Origin: Molossus alvarezi | Taxonomy: Eukaryota; Chordata; Mammalia; Chiroptera; Molossidae | Length of the DNA stretch: 64,000 bases | Direction: 5' to 3' | NCBI GenBank assembly: GCA_037176705.1 | Contig: CM073888.1 | Location: forward strand, 44,398,810-44,462,809 | In this document: positions 32,139-43,654 of the stretch, in pieces | How the letters are laid out: each line of letters starts with the position of its first letter | How positions within the stretch are numbered: the first letter of the stretch is position 1 | Notes under the pieces: model-generated | The model's input: the letters and a program-made list of their open reading frames with translations, nothing else | Told to the model about the DNA's origin: nothing | The model's database searches: none | Program-made: the position numbers and the translations under genes

Positions 32139-32751
32139 TATAAGCAAAGTCCCTGTCTTAGGTGCCTCATAGTCTATAACTTTAATTATCTTTTATTCAC
32201 ACTAGATCCTGCTAGAAGTTATAAAAAGTAAAAGAGAATGTTCACGGGAATTGAGAGGACTGAGTTGTGTAACTCAGACCAAAAGCAGAGGGCTTCCATT
32301 TGACCTAAACACTAGTCTCCTACCACTCTAGAACCTTCCTTACCCCTAAAGAAGTTGCTCTAACACCTTATTTTCTTGTTTTCTCCAAAGGACCTATTAC
32401 CTTCAGGGAATGGACACATGGAGAAAGGCCATCATGACCTAAGTCTGCATGTATTACAGTTGGGATGCCCAACTCAGATAAAAGGCCAATTTCAGTTAGA
32501 AAGAAATGAACATTTATACTATTTTAAAGTGTCTTAAAAAGTAAAATAACCAAACACAAGGTATACACTTTCATTAGATTCTGAATCAAAAAGCAAAAGT
32601 TATAAAAGGCATTTTAAAGACAATTAGGGAAATGTAAAGATAGACTCTTAAATGCTATTGAACTAATGTGGTTGTAAAGGAGGGAATCTCACTCTTAAGA
32701 AATGTTTGCTCACTGTCATAATGTTTGCAGCTTACTGTTCAAATGGTTCAG

Positions 32752-32807
32752 GGACAGGGGAGGGCAGGGAAGGAGAGGGGAGGGGAGGGGAGGCCAGGGC
32801 AGGGGGA
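32752..32807 (+). repeat. (GGGGA)n-like purine-rich repeat
   Basis: Repeated AGGGG and GGGA units with many runs of three or more G. Low complexity; could form a G-quadruplex on this strand. Confidence 0.8.
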
Positions 32808-35659
32808 AATAAGGCCAGTGTGACAAATGTTAACAATTGGGAAATCTAAGGGATGGTACATGAATGTTCCTGGTACTAGGCTTTCAGCTCTTCTGTAACA
32901 GAGGTTTCAACTTAAAAAAAGAAACCTTTTTATCATTTGAATTGTTCTACCTCAGCAATTGTGTTCTACCCATTCATAGTACCAGGTCTTTTTTTTTTTT
33001 TTTTCCTTCCACTTTCTTACAAATGCCTGAGATTTCACTGGTGCCCCCAAGGTCAGGTGCCAGCCCCAGAGCATAGTGTAGGTGAATGCTAATCAGCACG
33101 GAGTCCTTCCCTGCAGGACTGGATACCCCTTAGCGTTAGCGACTGTGAATTAGAAGGAGTTTAGCAGTTGGGTGAATTCGCTCTTGGCATTGCAAGCAGA
33201 CATGTCTGTTAATACACTTGGGATCTCATTCTGAAACTTTCGTGGAACTTGTTCTACATGGATTCCCTTATGTTTCTAGGAGAGAAAGCCCCAGTGGTTA
33301 ATATTATTTTACATGTCATTATTAGATAGGGCTATATTTTAGCTAATTTGCTGAATCCGTGCTCCAGACTCTGTCTTTAACTGCTGTACTATGAAAAGCT
33401 ATATTGTGCCGTGTGAGCACTAAGCCTGAATTTCTTTATCTTGGACTTTCTTTCAGTAATTTTCAGAGTCCTGTTGACACACACTGTGTCCAGGTGACCC
33501 AGGACTTCTCAGATGAATTTACTCCGCACGTGAAACCGTATGGTTCTCATCCAGTGGCAGCGGGCGCGCCAGCCTCTGCCCACTGATGGCAGCTTCTTTG
33601 CAACCAGGGCCTGCCCCACGTGGACTCTTGGTGGCACACCAGTTGTTGGCCACTGCCTGGGGCTGACACCGGCAGCTTTGCCCAGAGAAAAACTGAGCGT
33701 AAAGAACACGCTCCACATTGGAGCTCGACCATTGTGAGCCTGCTGGCTTCCCATGCGGGCCCTGTTCCGTTAATAGGCTTGCACCGAAGGAGACGGGGGA
33801 GCTCATGGCGCCTGTCCCGTGGTGAGATAATTCAATGGCGAGCCCTAACGAAGGAATCCAAGTCTGGGTTTGGCTAAATACAGTTAGTAACACAGGATTA
33901 AATGGTGTGTTTAGGGACAGCCCTGACTTCCTATATAGAAATCACATCTCTAAATTATACCAGACTCACTACTCCAGAAACTGCCTTCACAGTAAAATAA
34001 ACGGAGCCTAACCCAGGGATTTAGCAGTGGATCATACACAGCTGAAACTGTAACTACAGACATGTGTTTGGCCTGTCTTTCGGCTCGCTTTTGGCTGGCT
34101 ACCAGGGGCCGAGCACGTCCTTTGATTTACAACACTTCTGAGCAACCACACTGGGCTCTTAAAGTGGCACTGTCGGAATTCAGGATCCCGAGTCTTTGAA
34201 AACTATTGAGATAGAAAGAAACATCATGAGTGGTTAAGCCCAAAGTCATCATCATCATCATCTTTATCCTTCAGCGACAGTTATATCCTTTTGTGATATC
34301 ACTTGTTTTTAAATTGGAGACGTTCAATTGAGCCCAATAAATGGACACTGAAACCTTTTTCTCTTTTAGTAATGAACCTTAGTGTTCCCATTGGCTTCTC
34401 TGTGTGAAACACTTGGGATTAAGGGGTGTAAATATCAGCGCCATTTTTGTGAAACACAGAAAGTCTGGCACTGGAAACCGAGTCCATGTTATATGATTTC
34501 AAGTGCCAGGCGTGGGGTTTCTGACCAAGGAATTAAATAGTTTATCCTCACTCAGTTCACTTTTTTTCAGAAGTACAAATATACTTTCAAGAGAGAAGAT
34601 TGTTGTAAATAATTGGTTTTTTTTTAGAAAAGTCTTGCAGTAATTGATCTCAAGGAAGGGAAAGGACTAGGAAGTAGTGCCAGGAGTCCTGATTCATCAT
34701 TCATTAGGGACTTCGTTCAGCTTGAGTTGTGCGCATTTTAAATATTTTATTTAGTTGGGGTTTTTTTTAAATCTCAAATCGCCACCAAACTGTATTTTGG
34801 TTTTCCTTTTTATTCTGTGGGGAAAAAATACATTTGGGCATGAAAAATAATTTGCTTCCTGATTCTCGAGTAAAATTGCAAGAGTGCTTGAATTAGGTGT
34901 TTGTATTAAGAACAAGATAATCCTGAGTCATTTTTTCCCTGTCAAATGGCGTGTGTTGGGGATGGGGGGGGGGAACGAGATGTCTGTTGTTTTTAATAAT
35001 TAAGTACCCTTCCAAAGAAAAATGATTGAAATCTAATCTTCAGACCACTGGAAGCTTTCTCATTTCTCTGGGAAGCAGATCCTTCTAAGCTTGTGTGTTA
35101 TTGATCTATTAATGATGATACTGATTAAAAAATAAAACCTCATTCATCAGCTGAGACACACTTGGTCCTGTTGGCTGAGGAAAGCGGATGTGGTGCTAGC
35201 GGTTATACTATGGGTGATGGTTCTTATAAAGCGTGCTCTTGGTTCATTCATCAAGATGCATCTTTTATAGGTTTTTAATTTTTTATCTCATACTATTAAC
35301 CATGGATGGATGGAGCAAAATGATTTTAAGCCATTTTATATACAATCTTTTTCTAACTCTGGAGAACATTTGGTTGGGACATTTTAACAAAAATAGCAAA
35401 TTTTAAAGTTATAAAGCATTTTATTTTTAAGGGGTTATTAGCATCTTTACCACAGAATTACTTGAAAGTGATTAACTTGTGTTATTTAATTTAGTTTTAT
35501 AAGTATTTAATTTGTGTTGTCATTTATTAAGTTTATTAAATCTTCGGTATTTTAAATTTGGCTTTAGCCATATGGAACAGACAGAGGTGTAAGGCATGAT
35601 CCCTACCTTTCTTCTACCTTTCTTACATGTTTACAATATGTTACCTGGGAGCTCAGGTC

Positions 35660-35880
35660 TAGAATTGAAACAAACCTGGACCCTAGTGCCAGACCCACCA
35701 CACACTAACAGATGACCATAGTAGGCACGTCTCTTGCCTTCTCTGTGTCCATTCTCTTATGTAAAATAAGAATAATGCTAGTACCTACTTAGTAACATTG
35801 CTCTGAAAATTGAGTTAATATATAGAAAGTGCTTAGAACAGCATCTAACTAAAGGGTAGATATCATTGCTGTTCTCATTG
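35660..35880 (+). mobile_element. MIR SINE
   Basis: The layout ACCTGGACCCTAGTGCCAGA, TCTCTGTGTCCATTCTCTTA, AAATAAGAATAATGCTAGTA and AGTGCTTAGAACAGCATCTA follows MIR in sense. Confidence 0.7.
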
Positions 35881-37482
35881 TTGTTACTAATATAGTTTGC
35901 CATACTTTTATGTTACAATAAAGTATGCAACATGACAGAATACAGAACAACACAAGCCAGATCGTTCCTCAACCCTTTACTCATTCCAGTGACTCACCCC
36001 GGTGATCTCAGCTGGGTCCCATGGCCCCAACACGACATAAATGCTAGTGACTCTCGAATCTGAATCGCCAGCCCTGCCTTCTGGCTGCACATTAACTCTC
36101 TGTAGCCAGCTTCCTGCTGCAGGGTAGCCCATAGGTGCCACGTGCCACACTCTGCTTACTGCCTGCCGTCTCCACTGTCTGGTAGACCTTCCCTTTCATT
36201 TAGGAATAGCCCTAAATTATTCTAGGGCTCTGCGTCCACCTTCTCTTTTTTCTCCTCTCCCAAAGTAGCGGAAGGCCAGCAAAAAGAAGGGACTTACAGT
36301 TAAATGATAGGTATAACTGGGTGGCGGGGGGGGGGTCTCATTTTTCTCCTTTCCCTTTACCCCACTCCAAGTCATGGCTAAGACCCGATTCTGCCAACAC
36401 CTACAGTGGCCTGGGTCTGTGTTGAGAAAGGTATTTTCTGATATTAAATGTTGCCTCCAGTGTAGTAAATAGATACTAATGAAAAACTTTGTTGCTTGTT
36501 ATTGAAAGGGAGATAATTGAGTAAAAGACTGGTTTGCAGCCTGGGAGTGTTCATTCACCATTCCCAATAAGCCAGCTTTCTCTACTATTGTTTTATTGGC
36601 CCTGCCCTACGAGTCTGAATCACTGCATTATGATATGATGGGTTGGGCTCACCTGTTTGTGCTACAACACGACCATTCTCTGCCAGCTATATCTTCAAGC
36701 TGTTTGAGGACCATATCATCACTTTGCAAACAAAGCAGCTGAATGGTTCACTTTCCCACACCCCTTCCCACGGCTCCACCTTAAATGTAAGGAAGAGCAG
36801 ATAGCAACCATAGACACATTCAAACTCGAAATTAGCACAGCTTGTAGGAACACCACAAAAATATATTTAAAACAAGAAGTCTGAATGTATAAGAAGAATC
36901 CCATGTTTTAAAAAACAGAGAACTTTTAGCTTACAAGTTGGTGGAGTGTAGCATACGTTAACATCCTTATACTTTAATATCTGCAAATGTCATTTGTGAT
37001 TATAAAATGCAACGTCTCTCCCCCGATTTTCATATTATAGAAAGAACACCAATTTAATCTAAAGGAAATTGAGATCTCCCAATCCTGTTTGACCCCCTTT
37101 TTCTCCCCCATGAGGTGTCAATCAAGACAGAGGGAATAACTAACATTCTGGGATATATTTTATTTGTATTTCATCCTTGAACTTACAGTTAAGTTCAAGC
37201 AGTTACATCTTGTATAAATAAATAAATCTCCCTGCCTCAAATCGCCAAGTTAAACATGTTTCTCCAGTGTATAGAATTTATTAAATTTTATGTCTAGATT
37301 TTATGAAATATTTACTTTGAATTATTTGCCTGTCACTATATGCTACCCTCATGCTTTGCACCACAAAGTATAGAAGTTATAAACTCAGAATCTTAAAATA
37401 ATGGACAGATGATACAAAACATTACCAAATGTATTCCACTGATTCCATTCACTGTACTTATTTTAATTTCTTTTTCCTGCAG

Positions 37483-37510
37483 GTCATAGAGCTGAGTACA
37501 TGACTACGAG
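37483..37510 (+). CDS. SRGAP1: SRGAP1 28-nt microexon
   Basis: The acceptor is TTTTTCCTGCAG before 37483 and the donor is GAG|GTAGGA after 37510. It completes the Gly codon from 30608 and encodes HRAEYMTT, leaving AG of a split codon. With the exon at 41773 (starts G) the codon is AGG, Arg. With the exon at 42386 (starts C) it is AGC, Ser. It is flanked by introns of 6.9 and 4.3 kb. It was missed by open-frame scanning because of its size. The phase fit on both sides and the family wording EGHRAEYMTT support it strongly. Confidence 0.92.
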
Positions 37511-38604
37511 GTAGGAAGACATTTTATCATAACTCATTATGTCTCACTCGCTTTTCTCTTTAACAAGAAGCAACCGTTTAAATGCAAGAATGAACATACT
37601 GTGTTGATGCACATGGAAGATAGTTTTGGCTTGAAAAAACACAGCAATGTGAAATGTTTGAGGTTCTCACAAAACAAGATTTGCTCTGGCAGATCTGAGG
37701 ATTTCCCCAAGGAATTGTAAATCTCTTTAATGAGCAGACTCAGGGAAAAAAAAAAAAAAAAAGACCTAGATTGAATGGGTTTGGTTTATCTAATCCAAAA
37801 CACTTTTAAGTTTCTAGAACAAGTCCAACAAGACTTTTGATAATTGAATTAACAAGCAACAGTATGTGCATATCTGCTGTGTTAGCAAACAGAAAGTATG
37901 AGTAGGTACATTCTGCTCCCACATTCCCTTACGTCATAACAAATGAGAGCTACGCTGAACGCTCTTAGAATTTTAGCTCTCGAACCCTTTTGAGTTCACT
38001 TTAAAGATTTAACTTTTAATGCCTATAACCTAGTCCATTTCCTTTCTTTTTTTAATTCGTGGAAGAATTTTGAAACTAGTGCTGGGAAAGAAAAGCCTTT
38101 TTGGAAGCTGATTCTGATTTGGGTGGGGGCAAGTTGATGGCAACTCTCATTGTTCTGTGTCCACATTTATGCAACGGCCAGAAATTATTCTAATTGACAC
38201 AGCAAGACTTGACACTTCTGAAGTTGAGTTCTTTTTGAGGTAAGAGACATGAGGGCCCTGGGGCACCTGTGCGGTGCCCCATTTGCAAGGAGCTCTGATG
38301 TTCCTGCTGGCAGTGTGCTCCGAGGGAAGCCCCTCTTACTTTTTGGAGAATGAACTAGGATGATACAGCTACTGACTTGTCAAAACTTTACAAAACACAC
38401 TGAGGTTTTGCTTCCTTCTATCAGTGACAAAGAAGAATATTACCTCTACATAGTAATATGCAGCTTATGGAGCTGTTTTTACAGGTAGTATCTCTTGGCA
38501 CTATCAACTATTTTACCTGTTGTTCCTAAATTACAATCAATGTAAGGCACTTCAGATTTTTTTTTTTTTCCCAAAGAGGAAGGAATGCAAATATATTCAT
38601 TTTC

Positions 38605-38829
38605 TTTTCTTTTTTAAAAAATATGTTTTTATTGATTGCTTTAGAGAGAAAGGAAGGGAGAGAGAGATAGAAACATCAATGTGAGAGAGAAACATCAATC
38701 GACCGCCTCCTGCTCACCCACTATGGGGGTCGAACCCAAGACCTGGGCATGGGCCTTGACCAGGAATCAAACCAGGACCTCTCAGTCCATGGGACGATGC
38801 TCAGTCCACTGAGCCACACCAGCTGGGCA
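38605..38829 (-). mobile_element. tRNA-derived SINE, second family, minus orientation, older copy
   Basis: ATGTTTTTATTGATTGCTTT, GAGAGATAGAAACATCAATG, GGGTCGAACCCAAGACCTGG and TCCACTGAGCCACACCAGCT. Imperfect flanking duplications (CAAATATATTCATTTTC at 38588-38604, CAAATGTATTAATTTTC at 38830-38846) suggest greater age. Confidence 0.88.
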
Positions 38830-38846
38830 CAAATGTATTAATTTTC

Positions 38847-40465
38847 AGTGAGAGCTGTAATTGCCGAACGGACTAGATGCACCCTCTGACTGGCGCTTTC
38901 TCTCCTGCACATGGTCAGCCTGCATAGGCAGCCTGGTTATCAGGACGTCGTGTGGTCAGCACACACCCAGAACGAGTCATACAATGTTGACTGGCCCTGG
39001 CTTTGTTCACCTGGTGTGTACATAGTCGGGCCAGAACCGTCAGCGCAGCAGTCTGCCTGTCAAGCCCCCTCTGCCCTGGGAAATTGCTTTGATAAGCACT
39101 CGGGCAGTTTGTTTTCATTTCAAGTCTCTCTGATGGCGTTAGTATCTTCACATCTTCACATGTGCCTTATTTTACAACCGTTGGGAGAGGCGATTTTCAG
39201 ACCTTTGGTATAAAAAAACTCAAAAGACATCCCTGCATTAGCCCCGGCCAGGGGTTCCTCTGCATCTCTCAGTGGAGCAGGAACACTTGTCCCATGCTTG
39301 TCCCATGAATCAGTGACCAAACAACGTGAGCCTGTGTCCTTGTCATCTGAGCTTGCTCAGCTGCTCCAGATAGCATCAGATGTGAAGCTCTGTTGGACCT
39401 TGTAATAACCACGCTTTCTAGTTTTTATTTGATGCTTTGATATCTTGGAGTCTTGCTGACTCTGAAGGGATGGCCCCTCTGAGGATCAGCCAGTTCCTAG
39501 AGATAGTAAAGGACTTGCTTGAAGTATTCCTTTTGTATACAAACCAACCAATCCAGAGCATGCGCCCTCAGCCACCTCCTTCATGGCCATTGTTCCCCCT
39601 CCCAAGTCACCCAAAGGCCAGGTCCCAGACAACTAAGGACAGTTCCCATGCCCCAGAACCACCAAAATTGTTCAAACTGGCCGATCCTAAACCTGTTTGC
39701 CCTGCCTTGTCTGTTCCTTCCCACGGGAACCACAACAAAGGCTCCTGCCCCCATTTCCCCTTGCTCCCTGTCTCCTGACCACGCTGTGGCTTGCCCAGGG
39801 GGCCCCATGTGGGAGGCCCCTCCTCCTGAGAACAGAGAGGAACACACTGTCTTTCCAATGGCCGTTGTCTTCTGATCTGTCGGTCTCACCAAACCTGAAT
39901 GAAAATAGTCTACATTTTTAAAACACTCCCATAATGATGAGGAGAGTGTATAACACGAAGCCCATATGGTTAAATTCTTTGGTGGCAGTTGTTTTTTTTT
40001 TTAATCTACCAGATCCTTTCTCTGCGGATGGCACAGAATTCAGTGTATAAAAGAGATTTCAGACATCTCAGCAGTAGCAGATAATGACATGCTGTGTAGT
40101 AGAAGTTTCCTTATTTGCTTCTGGTAGTTTGCAAAGGGTCCTTTTGCCTGTTGAGCACCGAGGGGCTTCCGGTGCGGCTTGCTTCATGCCCCCGGTCATA
40201 TGCCCCCCCTGCTGGGAGAGCCTGAGAATGGGCAGTGAAGGCGGCGTTGGCACGTCCAGTGTCCTCCTGCTCTCAACGGTAGCGGTAGTATCTTATAAAG
40301 CTGGGCAGCCTTCCCCATAAAGTCCTGGGATTTTGTTTCCAAACTGGCCTTTTTCAACTTTGATAAACTCAAAAGGTAATCTTTCCCAGAGAGTTTGCCA
40401 CTCAGTGAAGGGCTTTACCTCATTTCTAGCATGATGTACATCCTCATGTAAGCCTTCCCATTCAG
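38847..40465. other. Intronic sequence, moderately GC-rich, unassigned
   Basis: About 39450-39900 has overlapping open frames on both strands with a proline-rich look and CAGTTCCTAGAGATAGTAAA wording. It could be an old LTR, but I cannot name it. No splice-bounded exon is seen. Confidence 0.4.
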
Positions 40466-40475
40466 AAGTTTACAT

Positions 40476-40697
40476 TGGGTCCAGCTGGTGTGGCTTAGTG
40501 GTTGAGTGTTGACCCATGCACCAAGAGGTCGCCAGTTTGATTCCTGGTCAGGACACACGCCCAGGTTGTGGGCCCGATCCCCAGTGGGGGGCATGCAGGA
40601 GGTGGCCAGTCGATGTTCTCTCTCATCAATATTTCTATCTCTCCCTCTCATTTCCTGTCTCTCTAAAATCAATAAAGGGGAAAAAATTTTTTTAAAA
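40476..40697 (+). mobile_element. tRNA-derived SINE, CCAGCTGGTGTGGCTTAGTG type
   Basis: Head GGTCCAGCTGGTGTGGCTTA, GACCCATGCACCAAGAGGTC, CCCAGGTTGTGGGCCCGATC, a CT-rich part and AAAATCAATAAAGG. Duplication AAGTTTACAT at 40466-40475 and 40698-40707. Confidence 0.92.
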
Positions 40698-41313
40698 AAG
40701 TTTACATGGGGATGTCCAGAGAGAGGGGTCTTTGAACTCTTCACTCATGTATTCCATTCAGCACCATTGTAGAAGCTGAGTCAGATAATCCTTGGCCTCT
40801 TTGCTCTAAAGGGAGAGGACAGAAAAGGTCCCCTGTCCCAGTTACAGAGCAGGTGCTGCGAGGTTTGTGAAGGTAGTACGTGGTGCACTGGATATGCATA
40901 CGCCAGAGACACTGGCTTGCCCAGCAGAGCAAACCGACTGGAGATGCAAAGTCCAGAACAGAATGCACGGTGCATCCTATACTCTGCAGACATTTAGGTG
41001 ATGAGATGGTTTGTTTGAAAGAAATAACAATTCACATGAGTCCATACACCCCTTCCTGAGGAATAGTGTTGAAACCCAACTCTACCTTTTCATTTGACCC
41101 ATTAATAGTTACTGATGCATAAAATCAAATCCCATTCGTACCTGAGGGATAGTAAACAGAAGTAATATTATTTGCTTCAAAATATTATGTTGTAACTAAA
41201 AATACAATATTTAAGTTCTCGCATTGGAATCTATCAGAGCCCTAATTTTTATGACCTGCCCTATTGTAACACTGGGCCAAACAGTTCTCAGTTCCATTTG
41301 GTGATGCTTACCT

Positions 41314-41514
41314 TTTTTTTAAATTAATTTTAGTTAGAGAGAGAGGCAGGAAGAGAGAGAGAGGAAAAGATATTGATGTGAAAGGTTGCCTTCCATACAC
41401 ACCTTGACCGGGTATATAACCCAAAATGGGTATGTGCCCCGATCAGAAATCAAACCCACAATCTTTCGGTGTACAGGACGACGCTCCAACCAACTGAGCC
41501 ACACAGCCAAGACT
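41314..41514 (-). mobile_element. tRNA-derived SINE, second family, minus orientation
   Basis: TTTTTTTTAAATTAATTTTA, GAGAGAGAGGAAAAGATATT, ATCAAACCCACAATCTTTCG and CAACCAACTGAGCCACACAG. Short flanking repeat ATGCTTA at about 41305 and 41515. Confidence 0.85.
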
Positions 41515-41739
41515 ATGCTTATCATTCTTAAACAAACGAGCAAACAAATGTCAGTAACGACATACAAGAAAAGAGTGGTCTGGTTGAATACCTTGTATGG
41601 TTTTGTTACATAAGTAAAAGTAAATACATAGGACAGGGGGACTATTTTCCCCATGGGTGGGGGTGGGGAAGGGACACAGAATTCCTATGTTCTGTAATTT
41701 TGATGTGACCTATGGGTATTTCGTTTATTGTTTGATTTC

Positions 41740-41745
41740 TGCATG
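41740..41745 (+). promoter_or_regulatory. RBFOX-type motif TGCATG just upstream of an alternative exon
   Basis: TGCATG lies 27 nt before the acceptor dinucleotide end of the exon at 41773. In established RBFOX biology, sites upstream of an exon tend to favour skipping. Here that would shift choice toward the exon at 42386. Only the motif is seen. Confidence 0.35.
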
Positions 41746-41772
41746 CTCAATAATTATATTCCCTTCCCTTAG

Positions 41773-41875
41773 GCCTCCAAATGTTCCCCCTAAGCCCCAG
41801 AAACACAGGAAGTCCAGACCCCGCTCACAGTATAATGCTAAGTTGTTTAATGGGGATTTGGAAACATTCGTCAAG
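41773..41875 (+). CDS. SRGAP1: SRGAP1 alternative linker exon, long form (34 codons)
   Basis: The acceptor is TCCCTTAG before 41773 and the donor is AAG|GTACTG after 41875. The exon is 103 nt: one base completes Arg with the microexon, then 34 codons in phase 0. It encodes PPNVPPKPQKHRKSRPRSQY and then NAKLFNGDLETFVK. The PPKPQK...RPR and KLFNG parts are shared with the matching exon of SRGAP3, so the exon predates the family split. The proline-rich basic stretch sits directly before the RhoGAP domain and could bind SH3 domains or membrane lipids (inference). It is in phase competition with the exon at 42386. Confidence 0.93.
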
Positions 41876-42385
41876 GTACTGGCACCAGCCATCTGGGTGG
41901 CTGATCTCCATGCTTCTTACTATAATGGTCTCAGCCTCTCATAAAAGGAGGCAGGTCATTATGTCCAAGTCTGTCCTGGGGCTCTTTGCTTTCCCAGAAA
42001 ATCAATATAATATTTCCTGAAGTCAGAGAGAAAAGAATATTTGGTTTGAGTGCCTTCAGAGGAGGAAATAAATGTGGGTATTATTATGCTGGCAAAAAGA
42101 GAAAGCCCTCTTTATTTTTATTTTTTTCAAGCTGTAATTTGCACAAAAAGGAAGAGCTACCTGATAAAATGTTTTGTTTTCATTCGTGCAGATAAGGTGG
42201 CACAGAATATATTCCTAAAGTCCGTTGTCAGGGCAGCTCTGAAGCTCAGCAGGAGCTCTTACTTCCCATGACTTGAGGAATTCATTATATTGGATGAATT
42301 GTAAGACCCTGTGGTCTGTATCTTGTATCTCTGCTGTGTTTACTCTGTCTTCTTTTTCATCCTTTATTTCTGGTAACGCTTCTAG

Positions 42386-42419
42386 CCGAGGACGAAGGAA
42401 CTCACACGCGAGACATCAG
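42386..42419 (+). CDS. SRGAP1: SRGAP1 alternative linker exon, short form (11 codons)
   Basis: The acceptor follows a good pyrimidine tract and GCTTCTAG before 42386; the donor is CAG|GTATAG after 42419. The exon is 34 nt: C completes AGC (Ser) with the microexon, followed by RGRRNSHARHQ in phase 0. From memory, the short human SRGAP1 isoform has nearly this wording (YMTTSRGRRNSH...), and SRGAP2 has a similar short basic linker. The length difference from the long exon is 69 nt, or 23 residues, which equals the size difference I recall between the two human SRGAP1 isoforms (1085 and 1062). Too short to appear in an open-frame scan. Confidence 0.88.
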
Positions 42420-43614
42420 GTATAGTGCTAGAGGGGAGTGAGGATGCAGCCTCTTTCGCTCTCGGTGTCATTTTTCAAGTCATAGTCATGCTTGGCTTCA
42501 GTTGGGTTTTCTAAGGTCTTTAAAAGAAAAATATTTGCCGTTGGAAATCAGACAGGCTTATAAATAGGCTTTACTTCAAAAGGCATTATAGAAATCAAGC
42601 ACTGATTTAAGAAGAATAGTCTTCTCTTGTAACACTGGATAAACGCATCGTTTTTATAGTTGGTACTTGGCAAATGGACCAAATTTGAGTCATGGGCTTT
42701 TTATGAAGGAAAGTCAACATTAAGTACCAAATGCACACTCAATGCTGGATTATGGACCCTCATGTAAAATGTACAAGAAAGAAAAGAACTTTGTCTTTCA
42801 TAGCTAACATTTTATGACACGGGCTACAGTGTTTCTGAAGACTACCTCATTGATCATCTCCCTTATAACAAGTTACAGACATCTTACTTTCTTTAAAGAC
42901 AGATTTCTTACTGACTATGTACACTAGTGGTTTTAAACCGTGTGTGCGCGTACATGTGGCATGTGTATGTGCAGACAGGTACACACATACATGGAGACCG
43001 AATACCTCTGATGGCCTTAAAAATGAGCCATAAGCTTGGAATAAAAGGCCACTGCAAAACCCAAAGAGCAGTCACAAATCCACTGCCGTAAGCCTTAAAA
43101 CCAGAGGAGTCTTATTGTCTCTGATTTAATATAAAATTATTGTCAAATTTGATTATCTGGTTTCCCAGCCCAGGGCTTATAACAGGGGTGCATTAGATGG
43201 AGAGAGGATACAGTGGAAGCACTGAGCTGTGTTGCTGAACAGGCCGGCAAAGAGGAGAATGTGGGGATCTCGGAAAAGCAGGTGATTCCGTTATATCTGA
43301 TAACACAGTATGAGAATGACTGCTTAAGATGAACACGCATTATATTTTTAAAAGAATCTTTATTAAGAACAGTTAAAGGAAACTGAATTTAGGCACTGAA
43401 GAAGGCGTCAAGCCAGTTGTCATGGGAAGTCCACTTACGTGAAGCCTGCACTGGCCCAGACGGCACACGAAGAATCTGTGTAACAGTGGTGACACACTAG
43501 ACGCGGAGGTCTGGGCCTTCTGGAAACTGCTCGGTCAATGGAGGTCCCCACGATACCACTTTGAGACAGCAAGAGCAAAACCATTTTTCCTGTTTTTCCC
43601 CTTGGGAAAACTGA

Positions 43615-43654
<40 letters not shown>

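Larger units (their letters stand above)
32141..37482. other. Long intron block with few recognisable repeats
   Basis: This part of the 6.9-kb intron before the microexon holds a G-rich stretch (32752-32807), a T-run (32988-33004), an unassigned GC-rich block (about 33480-33880) and one MIR (35660-35880). The rest looks unique. No further exon was found. Confidence 0.5.

Noticed and set aside
39437..39921. Overlapping open frames on both strands as a possible gene
   Set aside because: No splice-bounded phase match, no domain and opposite-strand overlap; possibly an old LTR, not coding.
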